The position numbers and the translations under genes are program-made. The notes below the pieces were generated by a model. The model did no database searches. It worked only from the letters and a program-made list of their open reading frames with translations, and had not been told where the DNA came from. Below, piece after piece: positions 45,004 through 53,145 of a stretch of 64,000 nt of DNA (the first letter of the stretch is position 1; every line of letters starts with the position of its first letter). Where the stretch lies: assembly GCF_039537985.1 (NCBI RefSeq), contig NZ_BAABBN010000004.1, positions 1,674,001-1,738,000 on the forward strand. Reading direction: 5' to 3'. Source of the DNA: Litoribacillus peritrichatus. Lineage in GTDB: Bacteria; Pseudomonadota; Gammaproteobacteria; Pseudomonadales; Litoribrevibacteraceae.

Positions 45004-47031
45004 TTACCCCTGACCAAACACCATTGAGTTATCGAGACCATGAGACTCAGGTGCATTCAGCGGTAGCTTAAGTTCTACTTGTGTGCCTTTATCTGGCTGA
45101 CTGAAAATCTGAATTCGGCCACCCAAAATACCCGTCACCATATTATAAACAATGTTCATCCCCAGCCCACTGCCGCCCTGACCAAGTTTAGTGGTGTAAA
45201 AAGGTTCGAATATCCGCTTTTGAATTTCTTCCGGCATACCAACACCATCATCACTGACCACGACCACGACCTGATCATCAACACGCTTGGCACTGACCCG
45301 GATTGACCCATAAGGCCGACCATCAAACCCATGTAAACACGCATTATTAATCAGATTACTGATGACCTGTCCATAAGGACCAGGATAGCTGTCCAGCAGA
45401 ATCATGCTGGATATGTCCGTCAAAAATTCAAAATTCTGATGTTTAAAACTGGGCTTTAACGTTTCAATAACTTCGATCGTAACTTCTTTTAAATCAAACT
45501 GCCTACGGCTTTCGCTGGTTTGATCCACGGCCACTTGCTTAAAGTTTTTCACCAAAGCACTGGCTCGGGACAGATTTTTCTCAGCCAGTTCCAACCCCGA
45601 TTGACTGTATTCCAAAAAGCCCTTCAATTGTGTCTGGGTAATCTGACCAGCAACAAAGGCTTCATCAATGATGGTTCGTTCAATACTGATGGAAGTAAGC
45701 ACCGTCAACGCATTCCCTAACGGTGTATTCAGTTCGTGGGAAACCCCGGCGACCAACGAGCCAAGCGCAGCCAGTTTCTCACGTTCCAACAACTCATGTT
45801 GTGCGACCTGAAGCTTTTCAACCGCCTCATTCAGCTCAGTATTCCGTTTGGCAAGTTCATCTGTACGTTTTTTAACTTTGCTCTCTAATTCAAGGTTACT
45901 CTCCACCAACGCTTGCCGTTTGGCTTCTGCAACCGCCCCCTTTTCCGCCTCATACAGACTGGCCCGAAATACTTCTGCCGCTTTGGCAATTTGACCAATT
46001 TCATTGTCCAGGTTTCGATAGGGAATATCCAAATCACGATTGCCCTGAGCCAGCATTTCTAAAGTAGTCACAATCTTGGAAACCGGGCTACTGATCATAG
46101 AAGAAACGAAACGACCGGCCCAGTAAACTGCACCACCCACAATAACGGCGGTAATGACCAAAAATAAGATAAGCGCCTGAATTCGCCCTTTGATGATTGC
46201 CTGTTGATTCACCAAGTCATAACGAACGCGCTCCATCCAGGTAAACAAATCCGGCGCTAACGTTTCATGGCTGTCTTCTAAATCGAGCTTGGCCTGCTGA
46301 ATCTCTGCATTAATGTACGAGGCTTGGACAAACGTATTGTAATAACCTCCGAGCAACTCAACGATGATGGTTTGATCGGCTTCATTTAAAGTACTTTGTT
46401 GTAATTTCTCCAAAAATTCATCATACAACTGCTTCATTTCAATCAACATGATGGACAAGTTGGTCAAAAAATAATCTTTTTCATTCTGGCGAATTTTTAA
46501 AAGTGCGATTTGAAGCGTTTCATCACCATGAGATTCAAGCACTTGATTCAACTTCTTAGCATGAGCCAACAATTGGCTTTGTAAGCCTTTATCAAGACCC
46601 AGGCCCAATTCCTGAAATTTTTCCCAAAGGTAGTTAAACCTATCCTGATAGTGCCCCAACTGATACTGCACTTTTTCATGCAAGTCGACCAAATGCTCGT
46701 CTTTGGCCAAATCTCCCAGCTGCTGAGTCGTATCCTTCAAGGCATTTAGTTTATTCTGAAAATTATGCGCTTTCTTTGGCGAAGGGCGGCGCATAAATTC
46801 CTGCATGTGACCTTGAATGCCCGAATGTTCAAAACGAACATTCGACAAAGCACGCTCATCTTCCAGCAAAATAGCCTGAGCATCCATAAAGCTATTTAAG
46901 GTAAGCCCCAGCAACACAAGCACAATAATCGAAATCAGAAGCCCTGCTGATGAAAGCAAGGTAATCAAGTGAATCTGATCTCGTATTTGATTTCTTTCCA
47001 GGGCCGATGTCAGGCGTTCTTTAATCTGCAA
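45004..47031 (-). CDS. Orphan membrane sensor histidine kinase
   Basis: A kinase of about 675 residues. One transmembrane helix near residues 23-45 and a second near 295-318 enclose a long all-helical periplasmic sensor region, resembling four-helix or HBM-like domains. A HAMP segment, a coiled coil, the phosphoacceptor region LVAGVSHELNTPLGNAL and an ATPase domain (ISNLINNACLHGF, DDGVGMPEEI, GSGLGMNIVYNMV) follow. A TTG at 47031 with GGAGG eight bases upstream is the likely start, better supported than the GTG at 47058. No response regulator gene is adjacent. Confidence 0.88.
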   Translation of the reverse strand: MQIKERLTSALERNQIRDQIHLITLLSSAGLLISIIVLVLLGLTLNSFMDAQAILLEDERALSNVRFEHSGIQGHMQEFMRRPSPKKAHNFQNKLNALKDTTQQLGDLAKDEHLVDLHEKVQYQLGHYQDRFNYLWEKFQELGLGLDKGLQSQLLAHAKKLNQVLESHGDETLQIALLKIRQNEKDYFLTNLSIMLIEMKQLYDEFLEKLQQSTLNEADQTIIVELLGGYYNTFVQASYINAEIQQAKLDLEDSHETLAPDLFTWMERVRYDLVNQQAIIKGRIQALILFLVITAVIVGGAVYWAGRFVSSMISSPVSKIVTTLEMLAQGNRDLDIPYRNLDNEIGQIAKAAEVFRASLYEAEKGAVAEAKRQALVESNLELESKVKKRTDELAKRNTELNEAVEKLQVAQHELLEREKLAALGSLVAGVSHELNTPLGNALTVLTSISIERTIIDEAFVAGQITQTQLKGFLEYSQSGLELAEKNLSRASALVKNFKQVAVDQTSESRRQFDLKEVTIEVIETLKPSFKHQNFEFLTDISSMILLDSYPGPYGQVISNLINNACLHGFDGRPYGSIRVSAKRVDDQVVVVVSDDGVGMPEEIQKRIFEPFYTTKLGQGGSGLGMNIVYNMVTGILGGRIQIFSQPDKGTQVELKLPLNAPESHGLDNSMVFGQG

Positions 47032-47113
47032 AAAAAAATCCTCCAACGTCCCTTGCACTATAGCTCAAAGCAATAATTTTACGAGGCTAAGTCCTTAATC
47101 AAACAACAAAAAA

Positions 47114-47132
47114 AGGGGCTTTAATAGCCCCT
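47114..47132 (-). terminator. Terminator of argG
   Basis: AGGGGCT and AGCCCCT around a 5-base loop with T-run on the minus strand, 38 bases after the argG stop. Confidence 0.88.
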
Positions 47133-47169
47133 TTTTCATTCTGGATCAATTGAGTTTTATCAAACCCGA

Positions 47170-48390
47170 TCAGTCCAGCATGTTACGGCCTTTACTTGCC
47201 GCAATACGCAAACGTAAAGAGTTCAAACGAATGAAGCCTTCCGCGTCTTTCTGATCATAGGCACCGGCATCGTCTTCAAACGTTGCAATGCTTTCGTCAA
47301 ACAAAGAAAACTCAGACTGACGACCCACAACAGTAACGTTACCTTTGTACAATTTAAGGCGTACATTACCGCTGACGTATTCTTGAGTTGCGTCGATTGC
47401 CGCCTGCAGCATCTTACGCTCAGGAGACCACCAGTAACCGTTGTACACTAATTCAGCGTACTTCGGCATCAATTCATCTTTGGTATGTGCGGCATCACGA
47501 TCAAGAGTGATTGACTCAATAGCACGGTGAGCACGAAGAAGAACCGTACCGGCAGGTGTCTCATAACATCCGCGAGACTTCATTCCCACATAACGGTTTT
47601 CTACGATATCAGCACGACCAATACCGTTATCACCTGCAATTTTGTTCAACTCTTCCATGACCTGAGCCGGTGTTTTCGCAACACCATCAATAGCCACTAC
47701 ATCGCCTTTTTCAAACGTCAGTTCGATGTAAGTTGGCGTATCTGGTGCCTCTTCTGGCGACACAGTCCACAACCACATATCTTCTTCAGGCTCAGCCCAA
47801 GGATCTTCCAGAATGCCGCCTTCGTAAGAGATGTGCAGAAGGTTTGCATCCATAGAATATGGCGACTTCTTACCTTTTTTCTGCTCTACCTGAATGCCGT
47901 GTTGTTCACAGTAGGCCATCAACTTCTCACGAGAGTTCAAGTCCCATTCACGCCAAGGTGCGATCACTTGTACGCCCGGCTTCAGTGCATAAGCACCCAG
48001 CTCAAAACGAACCTGATCATTACCTTTGCCGGTTGCACCATGAGAAATGGCATCCGCACCGGTTTCGTTTGCGATTTCAATCAAACGCTTGGAAATCAAA
48101 GGACGTGCAATCGAAGTACCCAGCAAGTATTCGCCTTCATAGACAGCGTTCGCGCGGAACATAGGGAAGACAAAATCACGAGCGAATTCTTCTCGAAGGT
48201 CATCAATATAAATTTCTTTGATACCGAGGGCTTCTGCTTTAGCGCGGGCAGGCTCAACTTCTTCACCCTGTCCCAAATCCGCTGTAAACGTCACAACTTC
48301 ACAGTTGTATTCTTCTTGTAACCACTTTGCGATTACAGAAGTATCTAAACCACCGGAATACGCTAGAACGACCTTATTAACGTCACTCAT
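47170..48390 (-). CDS. argG: Argininosuccinate synthase
   Basis: A 406-residue ATP-dependent enzyme joining citrulline and aspartate in arginine synthesis. The ATP-binding VLAYSGGLDTSVIAKWL at the N-terminus, TFTADLGQGEEVEPA, and GATGKGNDQVRFELG identify it; the length is standard. It begins a block (argG, motY, rnt, peroxiredoxin, grxD) that I recall from Pseudomonas. Confidence 0.97.
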   Translation of the reverse strand: MSDVNKVVLAYSGGLDTSVIAKWLQEEYNCEVVTFTADLGQGEEVEPARAKAEALGIKEIYIDDLREEFARDFVFPMFRANAVYEGEYLLGTSIARPLISKRLIEIANETGADAISHGATGKGNDQVRFELGAYALKPGVQVIAPWREWDLNSREKLMAYCEQHGIQVEQKKGKKSPYSMDANLLHISYEGGILEDPWAEPEEDMWLWTVSPEEAPDTPTYIELTFEKGDVVAIDGVAKTPAQVMEELNKIAGDNGIGRADIVENRYVGMKSRGCYETPAGTVLLRAHRAIESITLDRDAAHTKDELMPKYAELVYNGYWWSPERKMLQAAIDATQEYVSGNVRLKLYKGNVTVVGRQSEFSLFDESIATFEDDAGAYDQKDAEGFIRLNSLRLRIAASKGRNMLD

Positions 48391-48520
48391 GAATTTTGGC
48401 TCCTTAACAATATGGCACCGATAATTAAAAAATCGGCCTATTGTACTGGCGCGAAACGATAATGCCTAGCAATTAGAGTAAGAAGTTACAAAGAAAGTTT
48501 TGAAAAGAAAGGTATATCGC

Positions 48521-48548
48521 CTGAAGGCCAGTATCGAAGCCTTCAGGT
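48521..48548. other. Stable hairpin between motY and argG
   Basis: CCTGAAGGC and GCCTTCAGG (9 perfect pairs) with a 10-base loop, about 42 bases after the motY stop. TTTCTTTTC follows on the minus strand at a short distance, so it may terminate motY. Confidence 0.6.
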
Positions 48549-48589
48549 TCAGAAGTCTACCGACGATAGTAAAGGAGTTACCCAACCAA

Positions 48590-49576
48590 TCAGAAGAAAT
48601 CCAGATTGCTCGGCCGGAAAGGCTCATCCCGTTCCAAACGAATAGTGACCCGCCGGTTACGTGCCCGACCATCATTACCTAGGTTTCTCACCACCGGGTA
48701 TCGCTCACCGTGATAACGTGTCGTGATCAAATCTTCAGCAATTCCGGCTTTAATGAAGTAATCGGTTATGTGCTCTGAACGCTCTCGTGACAACTCCCTG
48801 TTCTTGAAGCGCCGACCAATATCATCCGTGTGACCATCAATGATAATGGCGTTTACCGACGGGTCGGCCTGCACATACATCACGATATAGTCTAACAACT
48901 GGTAATACTTTTCTTCGGGATACAACCCGGATGACTCGTAAAACACCACCGAACGCTTAACCTGATCGAAATTTACGGGCAGCAAACCACTGATGCACCC
49001 CAAAAAATCTCGATAGACGGGCTCAAAATCGAAGGCGGATAAGCCCACACGAACCGAAGGCCGTTCTGGCTGATACCAGCTTTTACGGGTAAACATAGGC
49101 ATTAAACCACTGTTCAGACTGGCCAACATGGTGCTGGCACGTTCCGGTTCCACTTCAAAAGGTCGGGTTCCCGAAACCACATCCACAAACCCCATGTGAC
49201 GGGCCGGACTACCAGGCCGCCATTTAGGAGGTTCAATCACTAACGACGCCTGCCCCTTTCTTTGCTGACTATAAGGCGTGGTGAGAAAGAAAATCATTTT
49301 TTCACCCGCACGGCGAAAGAAGACGCCTTTGCCGTACGAAGGTATCTCTTGAGTCAACGAACATGAAAACACCGAAGACTGCAATTTCCACTGACTCTCA
49401 TCAAAGTCTGCAACGTATGTCACCGTCGCAAAGGCCTTCGTAGTGACAAGCAATAACAAGCCGATCAAGCCAACGCTTAATCGTTTGATGCAATGTATCG
49501 TCGAGTTTATAAGCACGCCAGCGTATCCAACTTCATTCAATTTAGAGTTAGTAAAATCCACCATATAGAGACACAT
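48590..49576 (-). CDS. motY: Sodium-type flagellar motor protein MotY (OmpA family)
   Basis: An exported protein of about 300 residues. After a signal peptide ending at TKAFA comes the MotY N-terminal domain (DESQWKLQSSVFSCSLTQEI, YGKGVFFRRAGE) and then a peptidoglycan-binding OmpA domain with GHTDDIGRRFKNRELSRER. MotY forms the T ring around the flagellar basal body. The position next to argG and rnt matches motY in Pseudomonas. The start is uncertain: ATG 49576 or 49564 give a long n-region, while GTG 49516 has GGA upstream and gives a compact signal peptide. Confidence 0.88.
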   Translation of the reverse strand: MCLYMVDFTNSKLNEVGYAGVLINSTIHCIKRLSVGLIGLLLLVTTKAFATVTYVADFDESQWKLQSSVFSCSLTQEIPSYGKGVFFRRAGEKMIFFLTTPYSQQRKGQASLVIEPPKWRPGSPARHMGFVDVVSGTRPFEVEPERASTMLASLNSGLMPMFTRKSWYQPERPSVRVGLSAFDFEPVYRDFLGCISGLLPVNFDQVKRSVVFYESSGLYPEEKYYQLLDYIVMYVQADPSVNAIIIDGHTDDIGRRFKNRELSRERSEHITDYFIKAGIAEDLITTRYHGERYPVVRNLGNDGRARNRRVTIRLERDEPFRPSNLDFF

Positions 49577-49956
49577 CGGCAGATCACTGAAAAACTGTAA
49601 TGAAAACTTGTGGTCAATATTGTGTCTTCAACAAAACAAAATCGCTCCCTGAACAACGTTCTCCTGATCAGCCCCCTAAACTATACCCCCTCTCGATTAG
49701 CAAACTGTTTTAAGACAGTAAAAAATCGTTGCTCCATTTATCCACGTCCATCCGTTTGTAATGATCAACAACGCCAACAGTCTGAACCATTACAAAGTAA
49801 ATACATTCGTTAGCAACAGAAAGCATGTGTTAGCCAAAAAGATAAGCACAATAGAAACTGGTTTAAGCCCATGAGACACAGTAAAATGCGGCAATCGATC
49901 ATCTGAGACGTTGCCGTCGTGATGGAGAGCAACACCTCAACCTAGGAAATATATCT
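49577..49956. other. Intergenic region between motY and rnt
   Basis: 380 bases with no convincing gene. In Pseudomonas pyrC sits at this place, but no dihydroorotase-like sequence is visible. It should hold the divergent promoters of motY and rnt. Confidence 0.5.
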
Positions 49957-50637
49957 GTGTCTGATTCTGAAAAATCCCTTTTTGCCCAACGCTTTCGTAG
50001 TTTCATGCCCGTAGTTATCGACGTCGAAACGGCCGGATTCAATGCCAAAACCGATGCACTTCTTGAAATATGCGCAGTATGCCTCCACATGGATGAAGAA
50101 GGCTGGCTTCACATTGATGAAGTCATAGATTTCCCGGTAGAACCGTTTGAAGGCGCGAACCTTGAGAAAAGTGCACTGGAATTTACAGGCATTGACCCAA
50201 ATGACCCCGAGCGTGGCGCCGTTTCAGAGCAGGAAGCGTTAAACGAGATTTTTAAAGTTATTCGCAAAAAAGTAAAAAATGAAGGTTGTAATCGAGCGGT
50301 TTTGGTTGGTCACAACGCCACCTTTGATCACGGTTTTGTAATGGAAGCGGCCGAACGTTGCGATATAAAACGCAACCCCTTCCACCCGTTCTCAACCTTT
50401 GATACCGCTACCTTAGCCGGTTTAGCTTACGGTCAAACGGTATTGGCGAAAGCCTGTATCGCAGCAGACATTGAGTTCGATAATAAAGAAGCCCACTCCG
50501 CCCGATACGACACCATCAAAACGGCCGAACTGTTCTGTGAAATTGTTAACAAGTGGATGCGAATGGGAGGCTGGCCACCAAAAGGCGTGGAAGAAGCCAA
50601 AGAAGAACTGAAGATGGAAGATTTCGATAAAATCTAA
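49957..50637 (+). CDS. rnt: Ribonuclease T
   Basis: A 226-residue DEDDh exonuclease that trims tRNA and stable RNA 3' ends. The catalytic residues are visible in VIDVETAGFNAKTDALLE, LVGHNATFDHGFV and HSARYDTIKTAEL. The start is GTG at 49957 with AGGA nine bases upstream. It lies in the argG-grxD block and ends at a strong terminator. Confidence 0.96.
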   Translation: MSDSEKSLFAQRFRSFMPVVIDVETAGFNAKTDALLEICAVCLHMDEEGWLHIDEVIDFPVEPFEGANLEKSALEFTGIDPNDPERGAVSEQEALNEIFKVIRKKVKNEGCNRAVLVGHNATFDHGFVMEAAERCDIKRNPFHPFSTFDTATLAGLAYGQTVLAKACIAADIEFDNKEAHSARYDTIKTAELFCEIVNKWMRMGGWPPKGVEEAKEELKMEDFDKI

Positions 50638-50680
50638 ATCGACTTTTCTTTCAATAATAAGATTGATACAAAACCAAAAA

Positions 50681-50698
50681 AGAGCCACGAATGGCTCT
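50681..50698 (+). terminator. Terminator of rnt
   Basis: AGAGCCA, CGAA loop, TGGCTCT, followed by a run of eight or more T. Confidence 0.93.
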
Positions 50699-50754
50699 TT
50701 TTTTTATTTCAAAGCTAAATAACCTTCAGCTTTAAAACTTAACTACCACTTTCC

Positions 50755-50880
50755 AGTCGTAGCGAGCGAAGCTAAATCAAGGCAAAAACTGACGAAAAAG
50801 CGGAGCTTATGTTTTATAAGTGAGCATTTTAAGTCAGTTTTTAACGACGAGTTAGCAAGCGCAGTAGACGTGAGCAAACT
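50755..50880. repeat. Nested inverted-repeat element downstream of the peroxiredoxin gene
   Basis: Perfect 10-base arms AAAAACTGAC (50784-50793) and GTCAGTTTTT (50833-50842) enclose a smaller hairpin CTTAT/ATAAG (50806-50820). GAGCGAAGCTAAA-like and GTTAGCAAGC-like flanks extend the symmetry. It looks like a mobile or dispersed intergenic palindrome rather than a simple terminator. Confidence 0.6.
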
Positions 50881-50881
50881 A

Positions 50882-51484
50882 TTACAGCTTGTCAGACTCT
50901 TCAGAAAGATACTTAGCAACACCCTCTGGAGAAGCGTCCATACCTTTGTCACCTTTGTTCCAACCCGCTGGGCAAACTTCACCGTGCTCTTCGTGGAACT
51001 GAAGTGCGTCAACCAAACGGATCAATTCGTCCATGTTACGGCCAAGAGGAAGGTCGTTAACGATCTGTGAACGAACGTTGCCTTCCTTATCGATGATGAA
51101 AGCACCACGGAAAGCAACACCGCCTTCTGATTCAACGTCGTATGACTTACAGATTTCGTGAGTCATGTCAGCCGCCAAAGTGTACTTAACCGGACCGATA
51201 CCACCTTCGTTTACTGGCGTGTTTCTCCAAGCGTTGTGAGAGAAGTGTGAATCGATAGAAACACCGATAACTTCTACGTTACGCGCTTTGAATTCTTCCA
51301 TACGGTGATCAAGAGCCAAAAGCTCAGAAGGACATACGAAAGTGAAGTCTAGAGGATAGAAGAATACTAGACCGTACTTACCTTTGATCGCTTCAGAAAG
51401 AGTGAATGAATCTACGATCTCGCCATTACCCAAAACAGCTGGAACTGTGAAATCCGGGGCTTTCTTACCTACTAGTACGCTCAT
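50882..51484 (-). CDS. Typical 2-Cys peroxiredoxin (AhpC/TSA family)
   Basis: A 200-residue thiol peroxidase. The peroxidatic Cys is in PLDFTFVCPSEL near residue 51, and the resolving Cys is in EVCPAGW near residue 170. It reduces H2O2 and organic peroxides using thioredoxin-like donors. Position between rnt and grxD matches the Pseudomonas order. It is followed by a structured repeat element and has no clean terminator of its own. Confidence 0.95.
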   Translation of the reverse strand: MSVLVGKKAPDFTVPAVLGNGEIVDSFTLSEAIKGKYGLVFFYPLDFTFVCPSELLALDHRMEEFKARNVEVIGVSIDSHFSHNAWRNTPVNEGGIGPVKYTLAADMTHEICKSYDVESEGGVAFRGAFIIDKEGNVRSQIVNDLPLGRNMDELIRLVDALQFHEEHGEVCPAGWNKGDKGMDASPEGVAKYLSEESDKL

Positions 51485-51759
51485 TGCGTTTGCTCCTAGA
51501 AAAAGAGTGAAATATCAAAACCATGCACTCATTGCATGATCCTTTAAAAAGTAATAAATCATACACTCGGCATTATCAGAATCCTACCAAGAGATTAGCA
51601 AATATTACTATCACATCCATAAATAAAAACTATCAGTGTGAAAAACCGATAGAATTTGTCTAATCGATAATCAAATCAAGGGATTAGCAATATAACTTTC
51701 ATGATGAAAGCATTTGAGTTACTTTATCGAACAAGTACTAACATTTTATTTCAAATGCT

Positions 51760-52650
51760 ATGCAAACCAGACGAATACGATTGTTAATCGCAATGCTCAT
51801 TGCTTCCGTAGGACATATAGCCGTTTTATACCAAACGGCACCATCTCAAATCATTCCCTTAAATGAAACATCTTATTCTGTAGAAGTCCAATTAACCTCA
51901 ATAAAGGCCAGCACAAACTCGCAAGAAGAAGCGCCCACCAAAGATAAAGACCAAACAGCAAGTAACTCAAGTGAAGCCTCTAAGGCATTAAAAGAGCACT
52001 TAGATGATGCCAACAATAGCGCAAAGCAAGAACAGGCAGGCTCCGAAAAAATAAAAAACCGGAAAGAAACAGCTGCCGCTCAGGCAGCCATTGAATCGCC
52101 AAAGTCACCCACAATTAATTTAAATGAAAAATTAACACATCATATAAACAACCAATCGTTGCAGGAATCTGAATCCCCGCCGAAACAAACCGCAGGTATC
52201 CAAGAAAGTGAAGTAGCTAAGGTCGACGAACCCGTCATCACAAACGAAGACGTTAAAATATCTGAAGTTGCTTCTGCTAAAGAAAAAAAAGCCAGTGAAA
52301 GCTCTCAAGCGAACAGCAAGAAAAGCGTAAAATCAGAACAATCCATTGCTCAACCAGAATTATCGGCCACTGAAAAGTACGAAGCTCAAATCGTTGCCTG
52401 GATTCTGAACGGCCCGAACCGCTCCATTTCTTCATCACCCGAAGGCCTGAACAACCCCACATCCGTAAAATTCACCTGGTGGCGCAATGGAGCGGTGATC
52501 TTTGCAAAAGTAACTCAAAGCAGTGGCAACCCGGCTTTGGATCGAGCAGCAAAGAGGTCTGTATTACTGGCCAGTCCGTTACCTAAAATTCCAGACCACA
52601 TAACAGGTAAGGAGTACACTTACGAAATAACGTTTGATAACACCGACTAA
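51760..52650 (+). CDS. TonB-like protein (TonB/TolA C-terminal domain)
   Basis: A 296-residue protein with an N-terminal hydrophobic helix (IRLLIAMLIASVGHIAVLY), a long hydrophilic Lys/Glu/Ser-rich periplasmic linker (about 40-205) and a C-terminal domain with KFTWWRNGAVIFAKVTQSSG and NPALDRAAKRSVLLASPLP, typical of TonB energy transducers. The linker is lysine/glutamate-rich rather than proline-rich. No exbB/exbD or receptor gene is adjacent, so its partner is unknown. It lies between the peroxiredoxin and grxD genes. Confidence 0.8.
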   Translation: MQTRRIRLLIAMLIASVGHIAVLYQTAPSQIIPLNETSYSVEVQLTSIKASTNSQEEAPTKDKDQTASNSSEASKALKEHLDDANNSAKQEQAGSEKIKNRKETAAAQAAIESPKSPTINLNEKLTHHINNQSLQESESPPKQTAGIQESEVAKVDEPVITNEDVKISEVASAKEKKASESSQANSKKSVKSEQSIAQPELSATEKYEAQIVAWILNGPNRSISSSPEGLNNPTSVKFTWWRNGAVIFAKVTQSSGNPALDRAAKRSVLLASPLPKIPDHITGKEYTYEITFDNTD

Positions 52651-52667
52651 GCCTTTTTCAGGCAACA

Positions 52668-52690
52668 AAAAAGGAGCCGAAGCTCCTTTT
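52668..52690. terminator. Bidirectional terminator
   Basis: GGAGC, CGAA loop, GCTCC with A-run before and T-run after, between the convergent TonB-like and grxD genes. Confidence 0.88.
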
Positions 52691-52709
52691 TATCAATCAA
52701 GATCACTCA

Positions 52710-53045
52710 TTAACCTTCTTCAGAAGCACCTTTTATTGCTTCTTCAATCAAGGGCTTAAGCTCACCTTTCTGGTACATCTCTACAATGATGTCACAGCCA
52801 CCAACCAATTCACCGTTCACCCACAACTGTGGGAACGTTGGCCAATTCGCGTATTTTGGTAATTCAGCACGAATGTCCGGGTTTTGAAGGATGTCAACGT
52901 AAGCAAAACGCTCACCACATGCCATTACCGCTTGCGATGCCTGAGATGAAAAACCACACTGTGGCAATTTAGGGCTGCCTTTCATGTATAGCAAAACAGT
53001 GTTATCAGAAATTTGTTGTTTAATACGCTCAACGGTATCAGACAT
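52710..53045 (-). CDS. grxD: Monothiol glutaredoxin Grx4
   Basis: A 111-residue monothiol glutaredoxin with the CGFS active site (PKLPQCGFSSQAS) near residue 30, FPQLWVNGELVGGCDII in the glutathione-binding region. Such proteins bind and transfer Fe-S clusters. The ATG start and length fit the family. It is the last recognisable member of the argG-grxD block. Confidence 0.96.
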   Translation of the reverse strand: MSDTVERIKQQISDNTVLLYMKGSPKLPQCGFSSQASQAVMACGERFAYVDILQNPDIRAELPKYANWPTFPQLWVNGELVGGCDIIVEMYQKGELKPLIEEAIKGASEEG

Positions 53046-53145
53046 TGCTACCTCACAAGATAATCATTCAAAAATTTTTGGGCATTTTAACGGTTTGTCG
53101 ACTTAATTCCTACTAGATTAGTCAACCTTACCCATGAAAAGTTCT

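Noticed and set aside
47527..48321. Open frame of 264 codons on the plus strand
   Set aside because: It is antisense to argG. The product is Phe/His/Cys-rich, as expected from the complementary strand of a real gene.
49610..49813. 67-codon frame in the motY-rnt gap
   Set aside because: There is no ribosome binding site, the composition is unlike a protein, and it opens right at the motY promoter region.
51560..51700. OxyR-like ATAG-N7-CTAA pattern upstream of the peroxiredoxin gene
   Set aside because: Only the first two of four quarter-sites fit; the remaining spacing and bases do not match.
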